Notes: generated by a model not told the origin, from the sequence alone. A stretch of DNA of 45,301 nt from Odoribacter lunatus (GCF_943193135.1 NZ_CALPCZ010000020.1:1-45301); one strand, 5' to 3'. Counted from the first letter of the stretch, positions 1 to 8,224 are shown. Numbers and translations: made by a program.

Positions 1-383
1 TAAAAATATAAAATCATATTAATACATCTGAAGAAAGAAATATAAAAAATAATCAGCTTATACCTGCTTGGTAGGCAGGTTTTAAAAATAATAACCAAGA
101 AAGAGATTTTAAATAAACGAAAGAAAAATATATACTCAACTATGTATAAAACAAATTGCGGTGATGTGAAAACAAGCAAAAAAGTGTAGTAGCTAAGTGC
201 AGGACAAAATTTCAAGCTATTTTTTTCTTAAAACAAAATGCAAGAAAGAAAAAATAGGTAAAAATAAGTTCCTGCAAATTGCAGGATTCAAAACAAGCCA
301 ATTGACAAATTGCTGCAAAATGTTTCAATTTTAGGAGGAAGCAATCTCCACATGACAGAATACAAACTTTAAATTATAAGATT
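1..383. other. AT-rich non-coding region upstream of the first gene
   Basis: No credible gene is seen. It holds a hairpin at 62-80 followed by a T run, and a second perfect inverted repeat at 270-286 (8-base arms around one A). A six-codon mini-ORF (ATG at 352, stop ending at 372) lies 13 bases after an AGGAGG at 333-338. That is a strong Shine-Dalgarno for a group that rarely uses one, so a short leader peptide is possible but unproven. Confidence 0.5.
62..83 (+). terminator. Rho-independent terminator-like hairpin
   Basis: A 6-bp stem (62-67 with 75-80) with a 7-base loop is followed by TTTT. It probably ends a transcript entering from the left edge of the window. Confidence 0.5.
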
Positions 384-1115
384 ATGATTACTTCAACCAA
401 TTTAACGATGCTACGCAATTTGGAACATTTCCAAGTAATGTCAAACGTGCTGATCTATTTGAAAAATGAAAATTTAGAAGAACTCAAATTGGCAGACTTT
501 TCCAAAGTATTTGAAGAAAAACTGAAAACATATGATGAAGTATTAGTGCTTGAACGGGGAAATATATTATCTGCTAAATTGAGCGATGCCGATAAGAAAC
601 GAGACAATGCCTTACGTTCGTTGCTCAATATCATTAAATCCTATACCGTCTATCCTGAGACAGAGAAAGCCGATGCAGCATTGAAATTGCAGGCCGTAAT
701 CGAAAAATATGGAAAATCCATTGACCGTTTGCCCTATCTGGAAGAATCCGGTGTTCTGGTTAATCTATTGGGTGATTTGGAGGCATCTGACAATAAAGCT
801 TTAATTACCCTATTGCATCTCGACGAATGGGTGGCTATCCTTAAAAGCGCTGCTACGGAATTCGACCAGCTATTTATCAATCGGGAAACCGACAATTCTA
901 CAAAACTCTCCGGTCAAGTAAAGCAAACCCGCCAAGCCATACAAGAACTATTTCAGAATTTGGCCACCCTTATCAATGCTTATGTCATTGTTTACGGTGC
1001 CGAAAAATACGCCACTCTCTGTTCCAAAATCAATGAAGCCGTCACTTATGCCCGCGACCAGGTTGCCCGCCGCGGTCCTCGCAAAAAAGAAGAAGGGAAA
1101 ATAACGAATGAATAA
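384..1115 (+). CDS. DUF6261-like family protein
   Basis: A 243-residue, mostly helical soluble protein with no signal peptide or membrane segment. Its N-terminus (a short lead, then LRNLEHFQVM) and overall length resemble the DUF6261 proteins common in Bacteroidales genomes, whose function is unknown. The C-terminus is charged (RRGPRKKEEGK). The ATG at 384 is the first in frame and no Shine-Dalgarno lies directly before it. It is followed after 40 bases by a tiny hydrophobic peptide gene and a MORN protein on the same strand, so co-transcription is plausible. The family assignment is from recalled resemblance, not a search; no function is inferred. Confidence 0.65.
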   Translation: MITSTNLTMLRNLEHFQVMSNVLIYLKNENLEELKLADFSKVFEEKLKTYDEVLVLERGNILSAKLSDADKKRDNALRSLLNIIKSYTVYPETEKADAALKLQAVIEKYGKSIDRLPYLEESGVLVNLLGDLEASDNKALITLLHLDEWVAILKSAATEFDQLFINRETDNSTKLSGQVKQTRQAIQELFQNLATLINAYVIVYGAEKYATLCSKINEAVTYARDQVARRGPRKKEEGKITNE

Positions 1116-1155
1116 ATAGACAAATCTTTCTTACTAAAGAATTAGATACAAAATT

Positions 1156-1314
1156 ATGGCACAAGGAGATATTATAGAAACAATGTTAGGCTGGATACTT
1201 CAATTATTCGGCTGGATTTTCAAAATGCTTTTTAATCTGTGTATCTGGCTGGTGGGCGGAATTTTCAAACTATTAGGCATGGGCATAAAAGCCTTGTTTA
1301 ATAAAAACAACTGA
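1156..1314 (+). CDS. 52-residue hydrophobic membrane-active-type peptide
   Basis: A short open frame starting ATG at 1156 and ending TGA at 1312-1314. After a polar start (MAQGDIIETM), residues 10-48 are almost entirely Leu, Ile, Phe, Trp and Gly with Lys spaced about every 11 residues. The pieces GWIFKMLF, GGIFKLLG and IKALF look like imperfect repeats of an amphipathic helix. It sits between the DUF6261-like gene (40 bases away) and the MORN gene (17 bases away), suggesting one transcript. It could be a small membrane anchor, a pore-forming peptide or a chance frame; codon use and tight spacing favour a real gene. Confidence 0.55.
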   Translation: MAQGDIIETMLGWILQLFGWIFKMLFNLCIWLVGGIFKLLGMGIKALFNKNN

Positions 1315-1331
1315 TATTTTCGTTGAATACT

Positions 1332-2363
1332 ATGGGAATTTTAAGTGCATTATTCGGAGACGGTTCGAGACGTGACTCAAATGGAAATTCTTGGAATGGA
1401 GATATCCACAATGGCATGGCACACGGCAAAGGTCGCTATGTATTCTCATCTTATGGTCCCAATTCCGGCGATGTTTATGAAGGATATGTTTACTATGGGA
1501 AAAAAGAAGGTTATGGAGTATATACATGGGCCAATGGCGAACGCTATGAAGGCGAATGGGAGGACGATATGCCAAGTAGAGGAACAAAATATTACTCAAA
1601 TGGTGTTGTCTATAAAGGCGAATGGAGTAATGGTGATTGGAATGGGCAAGGTACTTTATATTTACCTTCCGGACGCATACATTCCGGAGAATTTCGTGAT
1701 GGAGAACATTACGGAAAAGGCAGAATAACTTTTCCCGACGGCAGTGAATATTTTGGCGAATGGCAAGAACCCGGAGAAGCTTGTGGAAAAGGTGTGTGGA
1801 AATATAAAAATGGACTTACCATAGAAAATTACTATGCTACCGGACAGCAATATGGGAAACAAATCATGTATTATCCCAATGGAGAAAAATGGGAAACCCA
1901 AACAAATGAAAACGGGAAATTATATGGTCCCACTAAAATAACCGAACCTAACGGTTGCGTCAAACTAGCAGTAATAGAAAACGGGAAAGCGATTTTTCAA
2001 AATCCAAATACGTATTTCAAGGTAGTTAAACAAACCGACGACTGTACCTATGAAGCAGAATACCAAAATAGCGGAGAACTGACAGGACGCGGTAGAATCA
2101 CACGGTCGGAGTATATTTATGAGGGAGAATGGAAAGATTATCTCGAAAATGGATACGGAGTAATGAAATGGACTAATGGAGAAATTGACGAGGGACAATT
2201 CGGAAACGGGCTCCGCGTAGGGAAAGGGAAAATTACATGGCCGGATGGCGAGGTCTATGAAGGAGAATGGAATGCCAAAGGAAGAGATGGGTATGGAATC
2301 ATGAAATATGCTGATGGAACAATAAAAGAAGGGCTATGGGAGAACGATAAATGGGTTGGGTAA
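1332..2363 (+). CDS. MORN-repeat protein
   Basis: A 343-residue protein built largely of MORN repeats (Y-x-G-x-W, then G-x-G and a YxxG turn, about 23 residues each). One block spans roughly residues 20-165, with YEGEW, YKGEW, HSGEF and YFGEW cores. A second block spans about 245-343. A more degenerate stretch lies between. No signal peptide is seen. MORN repeats are protein- or phospholipid-binding scaffolds in other systems. I chose the ATG at 1332 (MGILSALFG); a TTG three codons upstream is possible. It follows the hydrophobic peptide gene by 17 bases, so a membrane-associated pair is an inference. A hairpin at 2405-2421 follows it. Confidence 0.85.
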   Translation: MGILSALFGDGSRRDSNGNSWNGDIHNGMAHGKGRYVFSSYGPNSGDVYEGYVYYGKKEGYGVYTWANGERYEGEWEDDMPSRGTKYYSNGVVYKGEWSNGDWNGQGTLYLPSGRIHSGEFRDGEHYGKGRITFPDGSEYFGEWQEPGEACGKGVWKYKNGLTIENYYATGQQYGKQIMYYPNGEKWETQTNENGKLYGPTKITEPNGCVKLAVIENGKAIFQNPNTYFKVVKQTDDCTYEAEYQNSGELTGRGRITRSEYIYEGEWKDYLENGYGVMKWTNGEIDEGQFGNGLRVGKGKITWPDGEVYEGEWNAKGRDGYGIMKYADGTIKEGLWENDKWVG

Positions 2364-2404
2364 CTAAAATACGATTATTATTTATGGCTTATTCATAAAG
2401 AAAA

Positions 2405-2421
2405 ACAGGCTCGAAGCCTGT
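2405..2421 (+). terminator. Hairpin between MORN gene and peptide precursor
   Basis: Perfect 7-bp stem (2405-2411 with 2415-2421) and a 3-base loop, followed by a loosely T-rich stretch. It may end the MORN transcript or fold in the leader of the peptide mRNA; the weak T tract leaves both open. Confidence 0.45.
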
Positions 2422-2443
2422 CCTATTTAATTATTAACTAAAT

Positions 2444-2451
2444 AAAGGAGG
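2444..2451 (+). promoter_or_regulatory. Strong Shine-Dalgarno of the peptide precursor
   Basis: AAAGGAGG ends 7 bases before the ATG at 2459. Strong Shine-Dalgarno sequences are uncommon in Bacteroidetes, and the maturase start at 2655 has none. It therefore both fixes the start of the short gene and suggests that it is heavily translated. Confidence 0.75.
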
Positions 2452-2458
2452 ATTTATT

Positions 2459-2599
2459 ATGAAAGTAGATGAATCTTTATTACAAGAAGCAATGAACTTG
2501 GTAACAGCAAGTGCTAAAATCACTAAGGAAGTAGAAAAAGACGTGATTTCCGCTGGTTGTAGTTTTTGTGGATTGGGCTGTGAAGGTATTGTAGGCTGA
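2459..2599 (+). CDS. Candidate RiPP precursor peptide, three-cysteine core
   Basis: A 46-residue peptide starting MKVDESLLQEAMNLV. Residues 1-31 form a polar, helix-prone leader-like part. The C-terminal part reads AGCSFCGLGCEGIVG and carries all three cysteines in a C-x2-C-x3-C pattern rich in Gly. It has the best ribosome-binding site seen in this part of the window and lies 55 bases upstream of a radical SAM/SPASM enzyme on the same strand. A small Cys/Gly-rich gene beside such an enzyme is the usual arrangement for thioether-type or other radical SAM-modified peptides. The leader lacks the Gly-Gly site of many exported peptides. I do not recognise this family. The modification and the cleavage site (perhaps near Ala-Gly before the first Cys) are inference. 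Confidence 0.75.
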   Translation: MKVDESLLQEAMNLVTASAKITKEVEKDVISAGCSFCGLGCEGIVG

Positions 2600-2614
2600 A
2601 TCATCCCGTAATCA

Positions 2615-2639
2615 GAAGAGGCAGTTTCCCTGCCTCTTC
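2615..2639 (+). terminator. Strong hairpin between precursor and maturase
   Basis: Perfect 10-bp stem (2615-2624 with 2630-2639), 5-base loop, no clean T tract. It lies in the 55-base gap. It may act as a partial terminator or 3' stabiliser, so that the peptide message outnumbers the enzyme message. Confidence 0.6.
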
Positions 2640-2654
2640 ATAAATTAATACATT

Positions 2655-3791
2655 ATGGTTGCAAAATTAAAAAAGAAAAAAGGACGTATTATTGCCATGA
2701 TTCTAACGCATGCCTGTAACTTGAATTGCGTTTATTGTTTTGAAAAACATAAGAGCAATAAAAAAATGTCTTTAGAAGTTGCTTGTTCTATAGTCCAGCA
2801 GGAAATGAAAGATTTACGCCTTCATCCAGAAACAGATTATCTCAAATTTGATCTTTTCGGAGGAGAGCCTCTTTTAGAATTTGAATTACTTCGAGAATTA
2901 GTAGAATGGACCATTGCACAAAATTATGAGGAGAGTTTCTATTTTTCTGTAACAACAAACGGAACTCTTCTTTCAGATGATAAAAAAGAATGGTTTGTAC
3001 AGCATAAAGATTTGGTCGAGTTGATTTTATCCGTTGATGGTAAAGAGGATACTCAAGCTGGAAATCGTGGATGTCATACGGGAGAACTGCCCATTGATTT
3101 TGTTACGCGAAACTGGCCGGAACAATATCTGAAAATGACCGTTTCAGAGTATTCTTTACCCCATTTTGCGGAAAATATGATATATCTATTGGAAAAAGGA
3201 TATCGTGTGTCGGGAGCTTTGGCTGTTGGGAATCCCTGGAAATTAGGTGATGAAATTATTTATAAACGGGAATTAGAAAAAATTGCCGCTTATTATTTGT
3301 CTCATCCGGATAAGACGCCTGCACCGATTTTCTATCGGTTATATGGAGAGTTATTGGATGATAACCTAGGAAAACTTCCTCTTAAAAATTGTGGTACAGG
3401 AACAACTATGTGTGCTTATGATATCGACGGAAAAAAATATCCTTGTCATATGTTTGTCCCTCTTGTACATGGAAAAGATATTACAGAAGATTTAAAAACA
3501 ATGGACTTCTGCGATCATGTGAAATTAATTCCTCCAGAATGTATGGAGTGTAAAATTTTAAAAATATGCCGAACCTGTTACGGATTTAATTATAACTATC
3601 GTGGAGATATTTCCAAACGTGACAAGAGCGCTTGCCGAATGTTCCTGGCAGAAGCCCAAGTAGTCAGTGCTTTTCTTATAAAATACCTAATGCAACGCAA
3701 AGAAGAATTGGACTCAGAACAAATACTTATGCTGAAAGGTGCTTTAAAATGTTATGAAATGTTTCATGATATGTCGTATGAAGCCATATAA
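2655..3791 (+). CDS. Radical SAM/SPASM peptide maturase
   Basis: A 378-residue enzyme. The radical SAM cluster motif C-x3-C-x2-C is at residues 21-28 (CNLNCVYC), followed by LFGGEPLLE (the GGE SAM-binding motif) and FSVTTNGTLL. The C-terminal third carries a SPASM-type auxiliary cluster region: a cysteine 12 residues before a G-x4-C, then C-x2-C-x5-C-x2-C (CMECKILKICRTC) and a later single Cys. The third spacing is x2 where the usual pattern is x3. SPASM enzymes in this family install thioether or carbon-carbon links in peptides or oxidise sulfatases. The adjacent three-Cys peptide makes it a peptide maturase by context. No N-terminal RRE (PqqD-like) domain is apparent, because the core starts within 20 residues. 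No exporter or protease gene is adjacent. Confidence 0.88.
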   Translation: MVAKLKKKKGRIIAMILTHACNLNCVYCFEKHKSNKKMSLEVACSIVQQEMKDLRLHPETDYLKFDLFGGEPLLEFELLRELVEWTIAQNYEESFYFSVTTNGTLLSDDKKEWFVQHKDLVELILSVDGKEDTQAGNRGCHTGELPIDFVTRNWPEQYLKMTVSEYSLPHFAENMIYLLEKGYRVSGALAVGNPWKLGDEIIYKRELEKIAAYYLSHPDKTPAPIFYRLYGELLDDNLGKLPLKNCGTGTTMCAYDIDGKKYPCHMFVPLVHGKDITEDLKTMDFCDHVKLIPPECMECKILKICRTCYGFNYNYRGDISKRDKSACRMFLAEAQVVSAFLIKYLMQRKEELDSEQILMLKGALKCYEMFHDMSYEAI

Positions 3792-3933
3792 AACTACTCT
3801 CCTTTAAATTATACATACCTAACTCCTTATCAAAAACAAATAAAGTATCTGTATTCTTCCTAAAATAGCCTTAAAACACCAACCTTTTCTCTCCCGGTAT
3901 CGTTGATATGGTACAATTTTAAACAACAAAATT

Positions 3934-4221
3934 ATGAGAAACGAAAATTCAAATTTAGTACCGGGATTGCTATTCGGAGCTCTAATCGGAGCCTGTGCAA
4001 CCTATCTGATTATTAAAAACAAAAGTGCAATCAAAAGAAACCTGGAAGCTGCCGGAGAAAAAGTAAAACACGGTGTCCACGAATTTGCCGAAAAAGCAAA
4101 AAACAAAGTAGAAGAATTCGGATATAAAGCAAAAGAAAAAGCCGAAGAGTATCAAAACAAAGCTGCCGGTGCTTTCAATACAAACAAAAACACCGAAGAA
4201 ACCAAAAGCAAAGCCTATTAA
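3934..4221 (+). CDS. YtxH-domain small membrane protein
   Basis: A 95-residue protein with one N-terminal membrane segment (about residues 8-27, GLLFGALIGACATYLII). A long Lys/Glu/Ala-rich helix follows, with repeated EKAKNKVEEF and KAKEKAEEY type segments, typical of YtxH-like proteins often linked to envelope stress. It is the first gene of a compact three-gene set, with 3 bases between its stop and the next ATG. The precise role is unknown. Confidence 0.8.
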   Translation: MRNENSNLVPGLLFGALIGACATYLIIKNKSAIKRNLEAAGEKVKHGVHEFAEKAKNKVEEFGYKAKEKAEEYQNKAAGAFNTNKNTEETKSKAY

Positions 4222-4224
4222 GGT

Positions 4225-4680
4225 ATGAGAAAAGAATCTGAAAAGATTTTAAACAATTTCAAAGAACGGATATTCTCCTATGTCGGGATAAAACTCGAAC
4301 TATTGAAATTAAACACATGTGAAAGAGCCGCAAAAATATGTGCGGCTCTTACACATAGTCTCATTTTATTCCTGCTCGGCCTGTTCCTCATTCTTTTTAT
4401 GTTCTTTGCCCTTGGATTCTTCCTCGGAGAAATAACAGGCAGACTATCTGTCGGATTCCTCATTGTAACCTTAATTTATTTGATAATCTTGTTCATTGTC
4501 TATTATCGGAAAAAATATATCAGGCTTGCCGTTGCTAACCTGATTATCGCCTCCATCCTGGACGAAGAAGAAGAATCAGCCAAAGAAGAAGCCTTAAACT
4601 TAATGAACCATGAAAACGAGAATCAAACGACCGACACCATTGATGAAACTTCACCAGAAACGGCAGGAACTCAGGCATAA
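4225..4680 (+). CDS. Phage-holin-family (holin superfamily III-like) membrane protein
   Basis: A 151-residue protein with a short helical N-terminus, two strong membrane segments (about residues 45-72 and 78-105) and an acidic Glu-rich tail (DEEEESAKEEA). This fold is usually annotated as a phage holin-like family, but such genes commonly sit in chromosomal operons behind YtxH proteins, as here. No other phage gene is nearby. The 3' end overlaps the next gene by 71 bases in another frame. Confidence 0.78.
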   Translation: MRKESEKILNNFKERIFSYVGIKLELLKLNTCERAAKICAALTHSLILFLLGLFLILFMFFALGFFLGEITGRLSVGFLIVTLIYLIILFIVYYRKKYIRLAVANLIIASILDEEEESAKEEALNLMNHENENQTTDTIDETSPETAGTQA

Positions 4681-4972
4681 ATACAAAGAAACACGCACTC
4701 TTCTTTCCTCCGATTGGGAAGACATACAGGAACATTCGGGCAGTCTGTTACTTTCCGCCATAAACACCCTATTCTTTCCACGGCGCTATCGAAGAAAGCA
4801 AAATCCGGAAGAAAAGAATAACACGTGGCAAAACATACAGGACAATCTTCCTTTTTATTTGTCAATCGCACGGGAAAGCCTATCCATATTATGGTACATA
4901 GGCCGCCCTTTCTACCTCAGATGGTGTATGTCCGGCAGAAAAAGGAACCCAGCTACTCCGCCCAAATCTTAA
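4610..4972 (+). CDS. Small basic hypothetical protein, third gene of YtxH operon
   Basis: A 120-residue basic protein with a weakly hydrophobic segment near residues 80-105 (PFYLSIARESLSILWYIG). It overlaps the holin-like gene by 71 bases if the ATG at 4610 is used, or by 38 bases from the internal ATG at 4643. Its last 20 bases overlap the convergent pepT gene. A small third gene is usual in YtxH/holin-like operons. No function is recognised. Confidence 0.6.
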   Translation: MKTRIKRPTPLMKLHQKRQELRHKYKETRTLLSSDWEDIQEHSGSLLLSAINTLFFPRRYRRKQNPEEKNNTWQNIQDNLPFYLSIARESLSILWYIGRPFYLRWCMSGRKRNPATPPKS

Positions 4973-6170
4973 CAATATTCAGCAGAGTTCTCACCGCCTT
5001 CTTCATCGTCGTCAGAGAACAATACTCATATTTCCCGTGGAAATTCATTCCTCCGGTAAACAGATTCGGACAAGGCAACCCCATGTAAGACAAACGGGCA
5101 CCATCCGTACCTCCGCGAATCGGACGTACCAAAGGTGTCACTCCCGCTTCCTCCATCGCTCTCATGGCAATATCTATCACCTCCGGATGAGGCTCTACCA
5201 TCTCACGCATATTATAATACTGGTCTTTCAAATCAAGCGTTATCACCCCTTCCCCATACTTCTTCGTAATGAAAGCCACCACTTCTTGCAAATAACGTTT
5301 CTTTGCTTCAAACTTCTCACGCGAATGGTCTCGGATAATATATTCCGCCGTCGCTCTCTCCACTCCGCCGCTCACACCGATAAGATGATAAAAACCCTCA
5401 TACCCTTCCGTATGCTCCGGACGTTCCCACGCGGGCAACTGCGCATGAATATCCGCAATAACCTGCAAAGCATTAATCATCTTATCCTTGGCATAGCCCG
5501 GATGAATATTGCGTCCCTGTATCAAAATCTTTGCTCCCGCCGCATTAAAATTCTCATACTCCAACTCCCCTTCAAAACCTCCATCCACCGTATAGGCAAA
5601 TGCCGCCCCGAAGCGTTTTACATCAAAGAAATCCACTCCACGGCCGATTTCCTCATCCGGCGTGAAACCAATACGGATTTTTCCATGCTTAATCTCCGGA
5701 TGTGTCAGCAAATATTCCGCCATCGTCATAATCTCCGCCACACCGGCTTTATCATCTGCACCCAGCAGTGATGTACCGTCCGTCGTAATCAACGTATGTC
5801 CCTTGAAAAAAGACAGCTCCGGAAACTCTTTCACCGTCATCGTCAATTCCTCGTTCAAACGAATATCCCCGCCGTCATATTTCTCAATCACCTGCGGATG
5901 CACATTCGCCCCATTCATATCGGGACTCGTATCCACATGCGAAATAAATCCGATGACCTTCTTATCTTCATACCCTTGAGAAGCGGGAATCGTCCCCATC
6001 ACATACCCGTATCCGTCCATCTCCACCTCTGTCATTCCCAATTCCTTCATCTCCTCCGCAAGCGCTTTCAACAACACCAACTGCTTATCGGTAGAAGGGA
6101 ATTTTTCACTCTCCGGATTACTTTGTGTATCGAATCCCACATATTTCAAAAAACGTTCTTTCAATTCCAT
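4953..6170 (-). CDS. pepT: Peptidase T (tripeptide aminopeptidase)
   Basis: A 405-residue M20B di-zinc exopeptidase that removes the N-terminal residue of tripeptides in the cytosol. From the ATG at 6170, His78 and Asp80 (SHVDTSPD), Asp140 (GADDKAG), Glu173-Glu174 (PDEEIG) and Asp196 (TVDGG) fall at the same numbers as the Escherichia coli enzyme. This supports that start over an upstream ATG (6185) or TTG (6197). The gene begins about 30 bases after the stop of the OPT transporter, so uptake and hydrolysis of peptides are probably coupled. Its 3' end overlaps the convergent small gene by 20 bases. Confidence 0.96.
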   Translation of the reverse strand: MELKERFLKYVGFDTQSNPESEKFPSTDKQLVLLKALAEEMKELGMTEVEMDGYGYVMGTIPASQGYEDKKVIGFISHVDTSPDMNGANVHPQVIEKYDGGDIRLNEELTMTVKEFPELSFFKGHTLITTDGTSLLGADDKAGVAEIMTMAEYLLTHPEIKHGKIRIGFTPDEEIGRGVDFFDVKRFGAAFAYTVDGGFEGELEYENFNAAGAKILIQGRNIHPGYAKDKMINALQVIADIHAQLPAWERPEHTEGYEGFYHLIGVSGGVERATAEYIIRDHSREKFEAKKRYLQEVVAFITKKYGEGVITLDLKDQYYNMREMVEPHPEVIDIAMRAMEEAGVTPLVRPIRGGTDGARLSYMGLPCPNLFTGGMNFHGKYEYCSLTTMKKAVRTLLNIVKIWAE

Positions 6171-6200
6171 AACTAACTGTTCCATTAAATTCCACAAATA

Positions 6201-8171
6201 CTACTTTCCCTCCGGTTTCGCCCGCAAGGCATCATAAATCAAATAGCCGATAATAACAACATACATCACCACTGCCAACCACTCGGCTCCACTCCACTGA
6301 ATGAACCAATCAATCTCGGCATACTTCAATACAGCACTCACTACACCCATCAATGCTCCTCCGGCAATAAAACCGGATGCAATCAGCGTACCCCTTTCAC
6401 GACGAGCTTTATTTACCGCCTCATCCTTGCTGCGAGTAGATACATACCAACTCACCAACCCGCCGATTAACAACGGTGTATTCAAATCCAACGGAATAAA
6501 CATACCCAAAGCAAAAGCCAATGCAGGCACGCCAATCATCGTCAAAATCAAAGCCAACGCCGCCCCGGCAAAATACAACATCCACGGAGTAGCCCCGCCC
6601 TCCATCAAAGGACGTATCACAGCCGCCATCGCATTCGCTTGCGGTGCCACCATCGCACCCTCTCCAACAAATCCGTAAGCCTTATTCAAAATAATCATCA
6701 CACCCGCTACCGTTGCTGCCGACACGGCCGTCCCTAAAAACTTCCACGCCTCCTGTTTGGCCGGCGTCGTTCCAAGCCAGTAACCAATCTTCAAATCCGT
6801 AATAAAACCTCCTGCCATCGACAATGCCGTACAAACCACCCCTCCGATAACCATCGCCGCCATCATTCCGCTCGTACCGCTCAAACCGGCACTCACCAAT
6901 ACCAACGATGCCAATATCAACGTCATCAACGTCATACCAGACACCGGATTCGTACCCACAATCGCAATCGCATTTGCAGCAACTGTCGTAAAAAGAAAAG
7001 AAATAATAAACACAATCAAAAGTGCTATTGTCGTCTGAAACCAATTCCCCAACACACCGAAACGGAAAAACAAAAACGTCGTAATCAACGTCGCCAAAAT
7101 TCCCGTCATAATAAATTTCATCGACAAATCCTTCTGGGTCCGTTCTGTCGCTTCCGTCGTCTCTTTCTTCCCCTTCAACTCACTCACAGCCAAACCCAAC
7201 GCCCTCTTTATAATCCCCGAAGAACGGATAATACCGATAACTCCTGCCATTGCAATCCCCCCTATACCGATATGACGCGCATAATTGGAAAACAACGCCT
7301 CCGGCGACATATCCCGAATCAACGTCGTCACCCCTTCCCCTACGGCTATCGTCTGACCGTCTGCAAAATAACTGATAAACGGTATCAGCACAAACCATAC
7401 AGCAAACGAACCCGCACAAATAATAGCTGCATACTTCAACCCCACAATATATCCCAATCCCAACAACGCCGCACCCGTATTCACTTTAAAAACCACCTTC
7501 GTTTTCTCTGCCAACATTTCACCCCAACCCACAATTCGGGTCGAAATATTCTCTGTCCACCACCCAAATGTACTCACAAAAAAATCATACAAACCTCCTA
7601 TCAATCCACTCACGGCCAACAGCTTCGCCTGATTTCCTTTCTTCTCTCCGGAAACAAGCACCTCCGTTGTTGCCGTCGCCTCCGGGAAAGGATACTTACC
7701 ATGCATATCTTTCACAAAATACTTCCGGAACGGTATCAACATCAATATTCCCAGCAAACCGCCAAACAAAGAAGAAAGGAATATCTGATAAAAAGCAGCA
7801 TCCAATTCCAAAATATAAAGAGCCGGCAACGTAAAAATAGCACCTGCCACAATCACACCCGAACTGGCACCGATAGACTGAATAATCACATTCTGTCCCA
7901 GCATATTATTCTTCTTCGCCAGATTACCGACACCAACGGCAATAATAGCAATAGGAATAGCCGCTTCAAACACCTGCCCAACCCGTAATCCCAAATAAGC
8001 AGCGGCAGCCGAAAACACAACAGCCATAATAATACCAAACACCACCGAATAAACCGTCACCTCTTTCGGATTCGTATTGGCAGGCATCATCGGCTTATAC
8101 ACCTCCCCCGGCTTCAACTCCCGGTAAGCATTCTCCGGCAATGAATTCTGTTTCACTTCTTCTTGTTCCAT
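6201..8171 (-). CDS. OPT-family oligopeptide transporter
   Basis: A 656-residue integral membrane protein with about 15-16 hydrophobic segments. A cytosolic N-terminus of about 35 residues carries a YKPMMPAN motif just before the first helix. The pattern (AYLGLRVGQVFEAAIPIAI, HGKYPFPEATATTEVLVSGE and a GIGGIAMAGV region) is that of the prokaryotic OPT superfamily, which takes up oligopeptides or metal chelates. It lies directly upstream of pepT, favouring peptide import. Spacing to the GNAT gene upstream is 53 bases. Confidence 0.93.
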   Translation of the reverse strand: MEQEEVKQNSLPENAYRELKPGEVYKPMMPANTNPKEVTVYSVVFGIIMAVVFSAAAAYLGLRVGQVFEAAIPIAIIAVGVGNLAKKNNMLGQNVIIQSIGASSGVIVAGAIFTLPALYILELDAAFYQIFLSSLFGGLLGILMLIPFRKYFVKDMHGKYPFPEATATTEVLVSGEKKGNQAKLLAVSGLIGGLYDFFVSTFGWWTENISTRIVGWGEMLAEKTKVVFKVNTGAALLGLGYIVGLKYAAIICAGSFAVWFVLIPFISYFADGQTIAVGEGVTTLIRDMSPEALFSNYARHIGIGGIAMAGVIGIIRSSGIIKRALGLAVSELKGKKETTEATERTQKDLSMKFIMTGILATLITTFLFFRFGVLGNWFQTTIALLIVFIISFLFTTVAANAIAIVGTNPVSGMTLMTLILASLVLVSAGLSGTSGMMAAMVIGGVVCTALSMAGGFITDLKIGYWLGTTPAKQEAWKFLGTAVSAATVAGVMIILNKAYGFVGEGAMVAPQANAMAAVIRPLMEGGATPWMLYFAGAALALILTMIGVPALAFALGMFIPLDLNTPLLIGGLVSWYVSTRSKDEAVNKARRERGTLIASGFIAGGALMGVVSAVLKYAEIDWFIQWSGAEWLAVVMYVVIIGYLIYDALRAKPEGK

Positions 8172-8224
8172 ATATGAAAATATTAATAGTTATTCACGTC
8201 CCCAAAGATAAATAAAAATCATGA

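Noticed and set aside
4225-4680. Prophage evidence from a holin-like gene
   Set aside because: The gene sits in a YtxH-type chromosomal operon and no lysin, capsid, tail or integrase gene is nearby.
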